From Lutraria lutraria (Eukaryota; Mollusca; Bivalvia; Venerida; Mactridae): a stretch of DNA of 64,000 bases. How positions within the stretch are numbered: the first letter of the stretch is position 1; every line of letters starts with the position of its first letter. Shown here in pieces: positions 26,508-40,300 of the stretch. The notes beneath the pieces were generated by a model. The model did not search any database and had not been told where the DNA came from. It saw nothing but the letters and a program-made list of their open reading frames with translations. The DNA lies in assembly GCA_964023205.1 (NCBI GenBank), contig OZ026842.1, positions 37,835,501-37,899,500 of the forward strand, given 5' to 3'. The position numbers and the translations under genes are program-made.

Positions 26508-29500
26508 GTAAGTTCAGACATGTCATTTTATTGTCTTATATTGTTCAATTCAGTTGAAGCGCTGAGCTAATTTCATTTAAAGCCCATATGTCAACTAATT
26601 CAAATAGATATATACAAATATAAACACAGGACCGAACATTATTTCTAGAAAATGCTGTAGTAGCAGGCAGTGATCGCTTCCTTGCCCAATGAAGAGCTTC
26701 ACGTTCGTACACTATTTCATATAATGAGTTGACGACGTAATCCAATTGGTCATAATCGTAAAAAATGTTGTGAAAGTTTTGTTCAGATTCTACATATATT
26801 TAAATCTAGCTGTCTCAACCATTTAACACAAGTGTGTTTTTAAGAGAACTTTTAGTTTTGCGATAGAAATTCCGTACCTTTCATATCGAGATCAAATGAA
26901 ATTTTGCAACATTGCCGTATTTTACAGGCTCCGGGTACAACAAAGGTCATGCTGTAGAGGACTTTTACGACTTAACCAACAGGTACTGGGTATGGAGACT
27001 TCAGGATTCACCAGAATTTGGAAACTCCATTGGCATAACGAATCATACAGATACCATCGAAAGCTTCTCGGTTGATATTCTTGAACAGCGAAATGTACGT
27101 ATAGCAATATAATAAATGGGTGTTCAAAACATTCTAGATTGTTACGGCTTGTATTTACAGATATAAAATCGAGATATCACCTACATAATTGAGTTAAGCA
27201 TTAAATGTTTACATGACAAATCGACGTTTAAGAACCGTTGAAATAGTACAGTGAGGATTTAATAGCTTTTCCTACGTATTTCTGGAAGAACCAAATATAT
27301 CAATAAACTGGATAATTATAAAGTCGACATTACTACTGTTTTAGAAAGAGATCACTGGTTTCCGGAATGAATTGAAGGCTGTTGATAAAACCATGTTAAA
27401 TCAGACAACACAAGTCGCTTATGATGTACTATTGGACACATTGGAGACTTACCTGGATGGCTACAAATGGAGAAAGTAATTTTCATTCAAGTCTTTTTAC
27501 AATTCTGAATCATTATTCATTTTTCATTCTTAAATAATACAATACAATAAGTACTCGCTTGTAGTAGTTTGTGATTACATGTATTTTGGAAATTCTAAAC
27601 TTATTTCTGATCTCGCGTGGAATATATTTGTGCAATTTGATAGCCTACAGCCAACGTTTGCTCTAACTTGTGTCATACACAGCAGATTTTACAAATGCTC
27701 TAAATGAAACATGTCAATGGGATGCAATACGTCAAAAATTTCTTTGCTTTGTTTGAATATGTTTTTAGTTACGGACCAATGAACCCAGTCACTTTTCTTG
27801 AAGGCATTTGGAGGTACCCTGATTACCACATACCAATAACCCTGGAAACTTTCGAGCACTTCGACAACTTCATTAGCCAAATTGTACTATTGGGCTTGCA
27901 GGTAAATGATTTTAATTTCGTGTTCGTTACAAGTTATCCGGTTACTGCGTTGTCCAGTAATGACCATAACGTACACAAGACAATGAGACATGGTGTAATT
28001 CTATCTTTAGTAATCAATAACAATAACATGTGAAAATAGTCACTTTTTAATGCATACATTGGAATATGGAGATGTAAATAGGTTGTTATCTAAATAACCG
28101 AGTACTGCATGACTAAACACATAACACATCAGATCCCAACGACCAATGAGGATGAATAAAGACCAAAATAGAACTATTTCTTTGTTTAATTGAGAAGGAA
28201 TTGGAACGTAAATAGCACGTAAGCACAACTCAATTGTAAAGAATATAATGGTAGAAACAAGAACATACTCCACGTGACATCAAATCTCTGTAGATATTTA
28301 CACATGTAAAGGCAAATCAATTTACGATCGAATGTGAATTTAATCGATCAAGTTATGTAACAAACTTTGATGTCAAATATTGAAGTAATTGAAAGGAAGG
28401 ACTACTTTGCATTAACATATGTAATACGGTGAGATACATGAGTGATCCTAATAATATTCAATTATTTCTTATTTTAGGTTGATGATTTAATCGCAAGAAT
28501 GAACGTGGCCATTGAGCACAAAACGACCAGTCATAATGTAACAGTGGTATGTTTTTTACAATGGATTACTCTGAAGTCACATAGTTTAGAAATATTCTGA
28601 CCGACATGACGAGTTTTTCCTGCTTGGTTTGGCCATTTCAAAATGATATTCATGTAGAAAAAAAAATCTTTTAGAAATTGATGTTTTGCTATTTTTTCTA
28701 CCAGCGTAAAAACTCTCACAAACTTTTCAAAACATGTAAATGAATTAAGTATATTTACTTACTATCAATAAAACTACGATAATTGGTGCAATACTGTATT
28801 ACAATAGTTATTACCCTTTTTAAATAGTGAGTAGCATTCAGCAAATGCGTAAGATAATTACCCTATTATGGATATATAGTAATGGTGAAGTGATTCCATT
28901 AAATGTTGTCATGTTGTTCAGTGTTACCTTTTTTATACCCCACAAGTTACGTGCCATGCCTCAGATCGATGACCTCATTGCCGACTCGCCGACTGATGTT
29001 GTTCTGTACAAAATATTTATCGAAAGGCTAGGTAACGCATCGTTATCTAAGAGCGATACGTAAGTTTACAAAATGTATTTTTCTTTTCAAAATTGGATGA
29101 ATATCAATGAGCAGGTCATGCTATATGATTGCTCGGTATTGTTAATAAAAGTTAATAAAAAATAAACGAGTTAAATGTATTAATCTAAATGTACAAAGGC
29201 TAATACACTCTTATTCATTCAGTATATTCATTTAAATATCAGTTTTGAGAATAAAGAAAAACACACCAATGTGTCCTGGTTGTTTAACTATATTTATATA
29301 ATGAAAATAATCTTTCCAATCCGAAAACCGAAAATAAAATTGACACTTAAGATAAACACTACTTTCCAGTTTACCAAAATGTTAGCTTTTACATAAATCG
29401 ACTAATAAATTTAAGATAAAAGCTTGTTTTACCACGCATGACTTCTAAGTTAATAATGTGTAAATACTTCACTCGATAAGATGGTGAAAATAATTTAAAA

Positions 29501-32500
29501 AATGGATAGTAATTACTAATGAGGAAAAGCACTACCGTATAAACTGTGAAATTCGAAACGATCCATTTAATCAATTTAAAGCAATATAACGCACCGAATT
29601 AGCAATGATCAAGATTACAATTAAAACAAATGTTGGTAACTAACTTGTGATTTACACGTAGTCTTGATAATTTCTTTGCTGCAATTTCATGAAAATAAAT
29701 ATTGGACTTTAGACCGTTCACATTTAATGAAAAGAACTAATGGGGTTTATTACAAATATTAAATGTTCATAGTAAATATACTTTTAAGCGAGCAAGCATT
29801 TGTTTTCAATGTTTCATTTAATTCTGATTTTTTCTCAGAACTATCTTGCGGGATAGAGTATACGCTGCAACGACTGGGTTTAGAAAACAATACCAGAAGC
29901 TACGAGACTACATCAACGAGGTATAATGCAATATACTTATATACATAATAATATGTCATGCCGACTACAAAGTTTCTTAAATCATATGGACCATGTGATA
30001 GAATATAACATAAATGAGGATCAGAAATGATATAAGCAAAACAAACATACAAACATATCAACTTTCCCAAATTAGTGTCACCTTAAGACACACTCACCCA
30101 AATCCTAACACAAAGAATCATACAATAGTCTCCACAAGAAACAGACTATAGCAAAAGGTACAGTAGGTTAAAGCTAGGTTTGTTGTTGACCATCCTTACA
30201 TTTATACCCCTCCGTGTTACAATGAAATGAAATTGCATACTACTAGTATATACTAGTAAGTTATAGACAAATACATGAAGAACAGAAAGCACACTCAAGA
30301 GCAAACACACATTTTTCAGTGGGTTTAATGTTTTCCATCGATATTTCAGTTATATTCGACAGCCAGGTCACCTAACCATTTTCCATAGACTGTGGTCTAA
30401 CCAGTACTAACTTACCCTTTCAGAAGGAGCCGGCTATGTCTCATTATTTCGAGGAATCGATATTTTTGTCAAGTTTTCATAGAAAGGTATGTCCTGCCGC
30501 ATCCAGGATTTGAACCTTGGTCGTCGGGTGGTTACTATTCCAGCGCACTAACTGCTGGAAATCCACACAGAGCTGATCTAAAGTACAAGTAGTTGCGTAG
30601 AAAAGATATTGCCATGTACGTTGCAGTTGAGTATGGAATTTCATACAGAACGCCATAGAGAATTCATTAATCTGAATAATTGTTGGAATTTATTGCAGGT
30701 GTATTTGCCAAATACAAGAGTTCAATATGGAGTTAATTCACTTCCTGATGGAGAAAACTATTACAAGGCATGTTTGAAATGGCATCTTAGTATTGATATC
30801 ACACCTGAAGAAGTACACGAGAAAGGATTGGAAGAAATTGAGAGAATAAGTGAAGACATGCACAAAGTTATTATCATTTACTAGTATTCGAAATTATAAC
30901 CATTTTGTAGATAAGCGGTTTCCATTTCAAACTGTTTCGTAGCTGTCAAAACGCCATTTTATTGTTTTGATTCAAAACCATTAACCATTGCAAGAAAGGC
31001 ATGACAGTATCATTTTATTGTATAGATGAGTATAATTAATTGGTAAGCCACAAAAATAACATATTTTACAGCATATTTTTGCCTCAAAACATAAATAAAA
31101 GTACATGTATATGTCTAATGTTAACATTTAGGTAACATGATTATACTCTATACATTCCATTATAGGTCTTAACAAGATTAAATTTCAAAGGAACAGTCAA
31201 AGAATTTTTTGAATTTCTTAAGAACGATCCAGAATTTCTAATTCAATCTCCGGTAAGTGATTACAATATTAATGATATTGCACACAACATATTCAATTTT
31301 GAACAATCATTTATTATTGGTAGTTCGTAGGGTGTATAGACTCTGACTGACATCAGCAAACACTTGTCAATGACTTTAAACGAGATTGTCATAAAAAGTA
31401 CTCAAAAAAACGATGGTATAAACTTAAAGACAAATATATGGAAAAAAAATAATTATTTAAAAATAATTTGTTTGGCGAGCATAAGAAGAATTAATAATTA
31501 CTAACGCATGTCTTGTGATTAATTTAGCACGCGAATCTTCAGATTGACCGGGGATGCATTTCACAAACTGTGCCTTAGATACATTTTAAGCTCAATAAGA
31601 CATCCAATGGAATTATTAAGATTTATTGCCTGACTGTGTAAAGATATCGCAGTTAAATTATATAAATGATTTTGTAGACAGAGACATTGGAACGGTATAG
31701 ATCTATCATCAATGACAGGATAAAACCCAAACTTGACAAGTACTTCATCGATATTCCGGAAAGTAAACTTGAGTAAGTATTGAGATTAGTTGAATGCCCT
31801 CTTTATATTTTCAACTATATGCAAGACAAATATCTTACATAACCGTTTGATTTTGTTTTGCCCTAAAACACATATTAATTTTGTTGGCAAACATGAACAT
31901 AAGCAGATGAGTTACTGTTCTGTTTATGTTAGAACTAAAGCATATTTAACTTGCAATTATGTGTATTTATACATTCATTGCGTCATCAAAGTGATGAATA
32001 TTTTTTAATTCCGTGATAACAGACCCAAGACAAAATCCAAAATAGTAATTCTGCGACGGATTTGTTTAATTACTTAGTTATTTGTACAGCCTTAAAATGT
32101 CATTAGCAAGCATGCTTACAAAGACTGAACTATTATGTTTAAAATCACGATAGTACTGTAGTAAGAGATATCTTAATCTTTTTATGCTATAAAGGGTGAA
32201 GAAAATGCAATATCAAGGACCTGGTGGATCTTATACATTTGGGACTCCCAATGGAGAGCGGCCTGGAGTGTTCTATGTCAATGTTTTCAGACCGGAAGAA
32301 AAGTGAGCTACCAATACGAAGTGTTATGTCTTCAAGTTCTACTTATTATAATGTCCGGTTATTGCATAGAATGATATTAGTTTTTTGCTGTGTAGTGGAT
32401 TTATCAAGTTTATTATTATAACTATTACTCCCTCGTTGTTTTTTATGGGTGTAAGTTTGTATACAGCGTTGGTAGGTTTGTTACCACTGACATATCTATA

Positions 32501-34366
32501 TTCGTCTGTATTCGGCATAGTACCATATGAGTGTTCTAAAAAAGTGTTAAAAAAGTCCCTTTTGAGAATAACAACATTAATTTTGGCATTTTTTTTGTCG
32601 CTGAAACGGAGTTATATCTTCAGTGAAATGAGCAAATTACTGTATTGAACTACTTTTCCAGTCCCACGTATGAAATGGCAGCATTGGCGTTACATGAAGC
32701 AGATCCTGGACATCATTTACAGGTAACGAACATTAATTTATCCACATTTTGATATTACATAACAGGATTTCATATGAAATATTTGTAATTATAATTATTT
32801 GATATGAGCATGATATTATTTAGACCGATTTAAGGCAATAATAAAACTACTATTTTAACAACCAGGCAGCCTGGCAGATAGTGGTCGGTTTATTGGACCA
32901 TAAAGAAACTTGTCATGTTTGATGTGGACCGATCGTAATTTCGGAACGCGATTATATAGAGATATATGGGGAAATAGTTGGCTCTATGAAAAGTAGGTAA
33001 TAATATCTAGTTGGTCGTATTATCGGACCGGTCGTTATGTGGAACTTTACTGTACCATGGTTGATGACACTATTTTAATTCCAAGAATTATTATAACATT
33101 TTTCCATTAAATGCTTTGACTGTTTTCAATACAACGACTTGTCGGACACTGGTATGAAACGTTTCTCCATCTTTTTAGGATATCTATGCAAAATCAGCGA
33201 AGGGTTTTCCAGTTTTTATGAGGGCCAAGCTTTTAACAAATTATTTCACCATTCCTTTACGTTTTCCAGTATACACAGCGTACACTGAGGTAAGACTTAC
33301 AATGATTCCTGTATATATAATTATATCTGTAGATAAGAAAATTATTAATACAAACCATATGTCATCTTTTACATAAAACATTCCACCGTCAAGATAATAC
33401 CTACATAGCAGACCCGCCTGAAAGCAGGTGGCGGTAAATAAGAAATCCTACGGAACTCTGCAAACAGTTCATTTGGCTTCATGTTTTCGTCTGGTTTAAT
33501 TGTGTGGCTTAAATTTATTTGACTGTAAGCCATCTATCGCAAATTATATTCCTCTTCCATTATTTCCATCTCAACAGTTCCCGTATTGCTATAATCTCTG
33601 ACATCATCATTGTGATTGTAATTCTCTTTCAAATTGGATCTTTTCTGACATTGCCTTGTGAACTAGGATTTAAGCAATGCAATAATTAAATGTATGTTTA
33701 TACATTGGATATGTGATATACAGCAACGTTTTAAAACATTTCTATTGCATCGTTTTAGGGATGGGCACTGTATGCAGAATCTCTTGGCGAAAAAGACGAC
33801 CTTGATATTTACAAAGATGACTATGAATTGTGTGTAGAATAAGTATACATTTATATGGCACAATGGCTATTTTTTCGTCGCGAATCTTTATGACTCTAGT
33901 TATAATGTAGCCTTACCATAAGTAAATCTAAATAGTTTAACACATATCCAGACGCTTGTTCCTAAGACTCTTGAAACGAATATCTATACAAACTGTTATT
34001 AACAGCATATACAACACATTAAAACAATCTTATAGAATACGTTAAAGAAAGGATATCACACACAAACAATATATAAAAAAATTCACCTTCCCTCAAACTC
34101 TATACCACCTTCTACATGAACTACCAACCCACAAAACACACATAAACATACAAAAATGGAGGACTAAAACAATGACATAGAGGTGTACAGCCTTTCAACT
34201 ACCTTTATTTACTTTATGTTTAATATTTCATATAACTACTACAATAGTACTTTAATACTTTTATCTAAATACCTAAGTACAATTGTTGATGTCCAGGCGA
34301 ATTGCTCCTTCCTCGGTGTTGCGCCGACAAAGAGGACCAGTCTCGACCAAGGACTGATTGAGCTGC

Positions 34367-34397
<31 letters not shown>

Positions 34398-37300
34398 GCT
34401 TAGTTGTAACCGGTGTACGGATGTTTTGTTCGATAGCGTCTGAAACTTTGCGATTTGTCGTATTTCAGAATGGGTCGTTACAGTTCGGAAATATTTCGTG
34501 CATGTCGCTTAGTTGTTGATACAGGTTTGCACCACTATAAGTAAGTATATGGCTAAATTCTGGTGACACCAAATGTTATATCGTTTAAGTCAGACTCTTT
34601 GAATTTGGTGTAAAACTAACGTTAAATACACACATTGCAATGCTAACCGTCCATGTGATTTTTTTCGAGCGAGACGCTTCAAGTCGATATTACTGTACTT
34701 ACTGTCACAGAATGGTCTACTTATTTGTTAAGAGATTGTCCCACTAGAATTGTCATGCTCAAACAGTTTTATGAAGGGCATGATGATTATAATAAATGCA
34801 TACTAGAACCCAGTTTCACCCATGGAGACTAGAAGCAGTATTACAACCGAGACTGGCCTTTGTGCATTATGATATGATGTCCAAACATAACTTTACAATA
34901 TATTTGGTAAATATCCTAAAGGATGTGGTTACAAACTATTCATTTGCTGAGATTGAAAACAGCGGTTTTCGTCATTTGCATTTGTCTATTTTTAATAACA
35001 TCATTTCATTACTGATTTCAAGTTGGACACGAGACAAAGCAATAGATTTTGTGCAAAATTACACATCAATTACAAGACAAGGAGTTGAATCAGAAATTGA
35101 TAGATACATAACATGGCCTGGTCAAGCAACAGCATATAAGATTGGAGAACTGTTAATTGAGAAACTACGGCGCCGGGCAAGAAAAACACTGGATAGGAAT
35201 AATATGGCTATCAGTTATACCTGTAAAAATTAAAATGTTAAGAACGAGTGTATAGAAATTGCGAAATACAACTGAAGAGGCTGAATAGTACAAGTATATT
35301 ATAAAAAAGTATGGAAACCTTGATAGCATAATGCTTCGTAATAGCCAAAATTATTGCAACAATCGGTACCTACACAATTAATCCGAAACATCTTTTATGC
35401 AGTTGACCAAAGAGCATTTTGATGTGCATAAAAAATGATACATTTTTTTCAGGTTTCAATCATAAAAATAATTTGAAAAATTCGACACACCATTTACACC
35501 AATACGCACTTTTGTAATTGAATCATGGGTCGAAAGCATTAAATTGCATCGATGTCGAAGTCTTTAATTTTGTTACAAAGACTTAGTGGAATAATAAACC
35601 TTTCGTTGGCCAAGACACTTGGTTTAACATATTGTACAATGTATAGTTGATTATGGTTTCAGGGGATACCTTTGATATCAGAAAGTTTCATTCGATCATT
35701 CTTAACAGTGGTACTGTCCCGTTGGACATTTTGGAACGAAGAGTAACAGCATGGATAGATCAAGAAAGAGGTAAAACTGGAGTTGGTTTATATTCCTATC
35801 TGTTCACAAGGGAACACTATTTACAGACTGAATAATTCGATATTTCAATAACAATTTGGAAACTAATAATAGTACTGAGCTATGGACAGGTCGGTCACAG
35901 AAACGAAACTAAAGACATATTCACAGGAAACGTGTCCACATTAGACTATTCATAGATATATACCAACATCTATGAAATCTACATAAAACCAACGACTAAA
36001 TGAAATTCGCACAACCTGAATCAACAGCAATGTATCCACAGTGAAAAGAAATTATGACATACAATCTCAATTAAATGCTCAATATCATGGGATATACGAG
36101 CCCTCATCTCTATACCATTTTATATTATTTCAAATAGATATTGCGTATTACTAAGTACGTTGTGGGTTTCTTAGTTAAACCTTTTCACTGACTTTGTGTA
36201 TAAATGTTGTATTTTCAGACACACTAGAAACAATAATGAGTGATTTCTGGGCTTGGAGAACTGAGAACTCACCAGAGTATGCTTCTACGCTAAATATTAA
36301 CAAATATAATGATAAACTGAATTCCTACAAATATGAAAAATTTGAAACCGATCGAGTAAGTTAATATTAAAGTATTTATTGGCTTATGTGTACATAATTT
36401 GTTTACTTAGTTTTTATTGGTTTAAAACAAGTTTGGATGCTCATGTTTCATTAACTCGAAAATCATTTCTTGGTTAACCATATGGTACCAAAATATACTA
36501 TTCACTGTTTGCTTAGCACCAAGCTTCCCAAACATTATCGTGAAGTCTACATTACAAATATATACATGATCATTTACTAGGCAAATCCTTTAGTGATGTA
36601 CCAACAAGGTGCTCCGTGTGCAGATAACTTTGAATGACATGTGATTTCCTCTTGCAAGTCGTACAAACAAGGTATCTGTATTTTCATAGTGTTTATGTTA
36701 TACTGCATGCACGTGCCCGACGTGTTTAGGGTATGGCTGTGATGTCATGCTCTCTTTGTTGTGTGTATTTATTTCATGTTTTTAATTTCAGATCGCTGTT
36801 CAAGGTTTTAGTTTTAGATTATCGAATATGAACAGGGAAACTTTATCTGACAGCAAGAAAGTATCATTCGATATTTTGAAAAACATGTTGGATGTTTTCC
36901 TAGCAGGATACAAATGGAAAGAGTAAGACTAAAAATAGATCATTCGTATACAGTTCCACATCTCTAAAGCAACACCCTTCAGGAGTAGCAAAATTATGTT
37001 GTTGTTGCGCTGGAGAAGTTACATTGATAATTCAGTCATGCAGTGGGAAACATCATACTGTTGTTGCTGGGAGGTTGTGTTTGTCTCAAGAGAGGGCCGC
37101 TCTGGAGAGGTTGCACTGTATAAGTACACGTGTACTTGTAATTGTGCGAATCTTGTGAGACTAAGTAAATCAAAATAGCATCACGTTGGCAACAAATTAT
37201 AAATCTGACCAATTTACAGACAAAGTGCAAGTATCAGAATTCTTCGATTACTGAATTACAAAAGTCTATCGTGACCTTCAATGATTAGTATTACTAAATT

Positions 37301-40300
37301 TGGTGGTATCAATTGTCTGTTCTATTAGAGGACTATTAATACCCAGAAAAATGGTAGAATTTATACTAAATAACCTTTTTTGATATGTGCAAGTTTGTAA
37401 TGATACAATTAGTGCTGAGGTCAATATGTCGTTCATTGTATATCCATGAATTATTTTTGTTCCAGTTACCAGTCATTGAATCCAATAAATTTCCTTGAGG
37501 GTTGGTTTGCTGGTTTCGGTTTATTTATATCTGGTATACCATTTAATACACAGGGAGACTTTGTGAATTATATCAGAAGAATTATACTAGCTCCTAACCA
37601 GGTAACACGGACAATTCTTAAATGAACAATAAACTGAACTCTGAAGTTATTTATCTATTGTTGTTTAACGACCCATTCGATTGTCATGATCTTTTCAGGG
37701 CCACCAGAGACAAAGGAGAGGGGACAGACACTACAGGAGAACCGGGAATTTGTTTCCCCACTCATATTTCGAATGTTTTTCCAGGTTCGTTATCGTGCCT
37801 GTTGTATAGCACCTATACACGCTTCGCCCCTTTTCCCTGTTTTTTTTCTAGACACTTCAATCCCGAAGTTAACTTTGGGCTATTTGTCGACTAAATGTGT
37901 TCCGTCTCTAAATATTCGGTCAATTTAACACCGACAAATGCTTTCAATGATTTTTATTTCTGATTCAAGCTAGACGAAATGATGAATCTATCCCGGATCG
38001 CGATTGTAAAAGGCCACGTCAGCAACAATGCATCTGTGGTATGTAACTGGCTTTGTTCATGATCTGTCCTGTTTTCTAACAAGATAATGAAATAGACGGC
38101 TTTTAGAAGAATCAATAATTTTAATCATGCAAGGCTATCCAAGGCGGAACCCTCCGGGTGTTATTTCCTCTATTTTTGTGTATATTCCTATACGTTAGGT
38201 GGTTTTTGCATTGATTGGATTTTTAGTCCGTACTGTTTCTTTTAATTTTAGTTCTTTTATCTGGTACATTCACAATCATGAATGCATCTTACCCTGTGAG
38301 CCGACAGAGCATCATTCGACATACTAAACATCATCCACTCCATGTGTCTGTTTTTAGTGGCGGATACCAGAACAAATTGACTCAATGATAAGTGGTACAG
38401 CCGAAGAATCGGACCTTTATGCTCCATTCAAGAATACTGGAAGAGGACTCTGTATATCTAAGAGATATAGGTGAGGTATTAATTTGTGTTTAATGATGAA
38501 CTGATGCGTAGTTGAGGCGATAAAAATGATAAGCAAGCAACAATGGACATGTAAATACTTCCTCTTTTTCATTCGTCTTGGGGATGTTATCAATAACGTA
38601 CATGACACCATTTCATATATGAAGAACACATTTCCTGCTTCATTTATAGAAAAATCATAATCATGTTACACAATCCTTGAATCTATTTCGTTCTTACCGT
38701 TGTGACGAAGGTATAAATATCTGTTCTTTTGAATGTTCTGCCCTGTATCATTCTGATGTTAACCCTTTTCTTATTTTTCCTGTCAGTTGCTACTATCTTC
38801 TGTTTTCATCTTCTAATTGCTCCATTAGCATCGTGATTGTGTGCTCTCTCGTTAACAACATTACGTATTAGTTTCACTACTGCTTGCAGCAGTAATTTAC
38901 ATTATATAACTGTATTATTATATGTTTCATGTTCGGTAGAGATATACTGAATGACACGTTGATACATGCAATATCAGGTTTGATGGAAAAGTTAAAAGAA
39001 GTAAAGAAAATTCTTAAAGAGGTAAGAATGTTGTAATGTTCGTATTACATACTGTTTTATGCGTATCTACGTTTATAACATTATTACAATGTTCTGCAAA
39101 CTTGGAAAATAATTGAGTTGTTTCCCTTTTATGGAGGTAAACATGGCACTGTCTGATACAATGCATCTCGAGTTTCTGGTGTCATCAAAGTTCTCTTACA
39201 AAGATGATTACTAATTCTCAGAATGGTATCTCTTGTTGATTTAATTAGTGCTTATACTCAGCGGCACTTTATTACAGGAATATATGCCTAATACAAGGAC
39301 CGGGTTTGGAATTGGTACAATGGAGCATGGAAAAGAGAATTACCAAGCCTGCTTGTATTTCCATACATCAGTTAACATCACAGCTGAAGAAGTCCACCAA
39401 ACAGGTTTAGACGAGGTAGCCAGGATAGAAAGACAAATACGTGATGTAAGGATTTCTACGTATTTTAGATAAATATATATACATTTTTGTAGATCAAAAG
39501 ATATGTTAAGAAGTGAATGATGGAAGGAAACTTATACTGTGCAACCTCTCTACAGTAACAAAATTATGTTGTTGTTGTTGTTGTTGTTGTTGCTCTAGAG
39601 AGGTTGAATTAATATGGAGTGAAAAATCATGATGTTGTTTAAGGAAGATTGTTGCTCAAAAAGAGGGCCGCTCTGGAAAGGTCGTTCAGTATATTTAGCG
39701 GCATTCCACGAATGCTTATCTGATAAATAATTCGATACTTGAGTCTTTAATACTTTTGCGATGTCCTAATCTTTGAGTCAAGCTAATGTTTTAGCAATTC
39801 TTACTATGGAAATGATCTGTATTGGAAATATCTGGCTGTGTACTTAACATCAACTCATTGATAACATTGAAGTAATTCATTTCTTAGATGTGTACATCAT
39901 TGGTTATTCACAGAAAATGGAACGTGTTGGATTTCCTAGAAACGCAAATATCCATATGATGTACCAGAATCTGACCAGTAATACAAGCTTTCTGATACAG
40001 GACCCAGTATGTATAATAATACAATAATAAAGGATAATAATTATACAGCTGAAACAATCATACATAATTATTTAATGATCATCGTTCTTATCTTAACTAT
40101 CCATAGAAGTGTTTAGAAGAGAAATAACGGAATAAAATTAACAGTAATATCTTCATTTAAAGTAGTTGAACACATAAAGTAATATTAATTCATTGTATTT
40201 TCAAGTTATTTCAAATGAGGCTTTCTGAAAACATGCAAAATAACATTTAATAATTAAAGTTATTATTTTTATACACATGGTTTGGTTGTCGAAAAAGTAC

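Larger units (their letters stand above)
26471..35770 (+). other. Gene 2 signal peptide and domain A exons
   Basis: Exons: 26471-26507, 26928-27094, 27345-27475, 27769-27901, 28478-28546, 28947-29059, 29839-29920, 30699-30866, 31166-31252, 31678-31772, 32195-32302, 32662-32722, 33179-33289, 33759-33829, 34469-34540, 35023-35192 (or to 35222), 35663-35770. Phases agree throughout. Weak sites: donor GTTATT after 30866, donor GTGTGT after 33829, acceptors ACAAG before 28947 and ATAAAG before 32195. Domain A begins [16 protein letters not shown] just after the signal peptide. Confidence 0.83.

Noticed and set aside
37622..37928. Overlapping open frames of 80-90 codons in a gene 2 intron
   Set aside because: No homology or splice logic; they lie between the well-defined exons 37466-37601 and 37970-38038.
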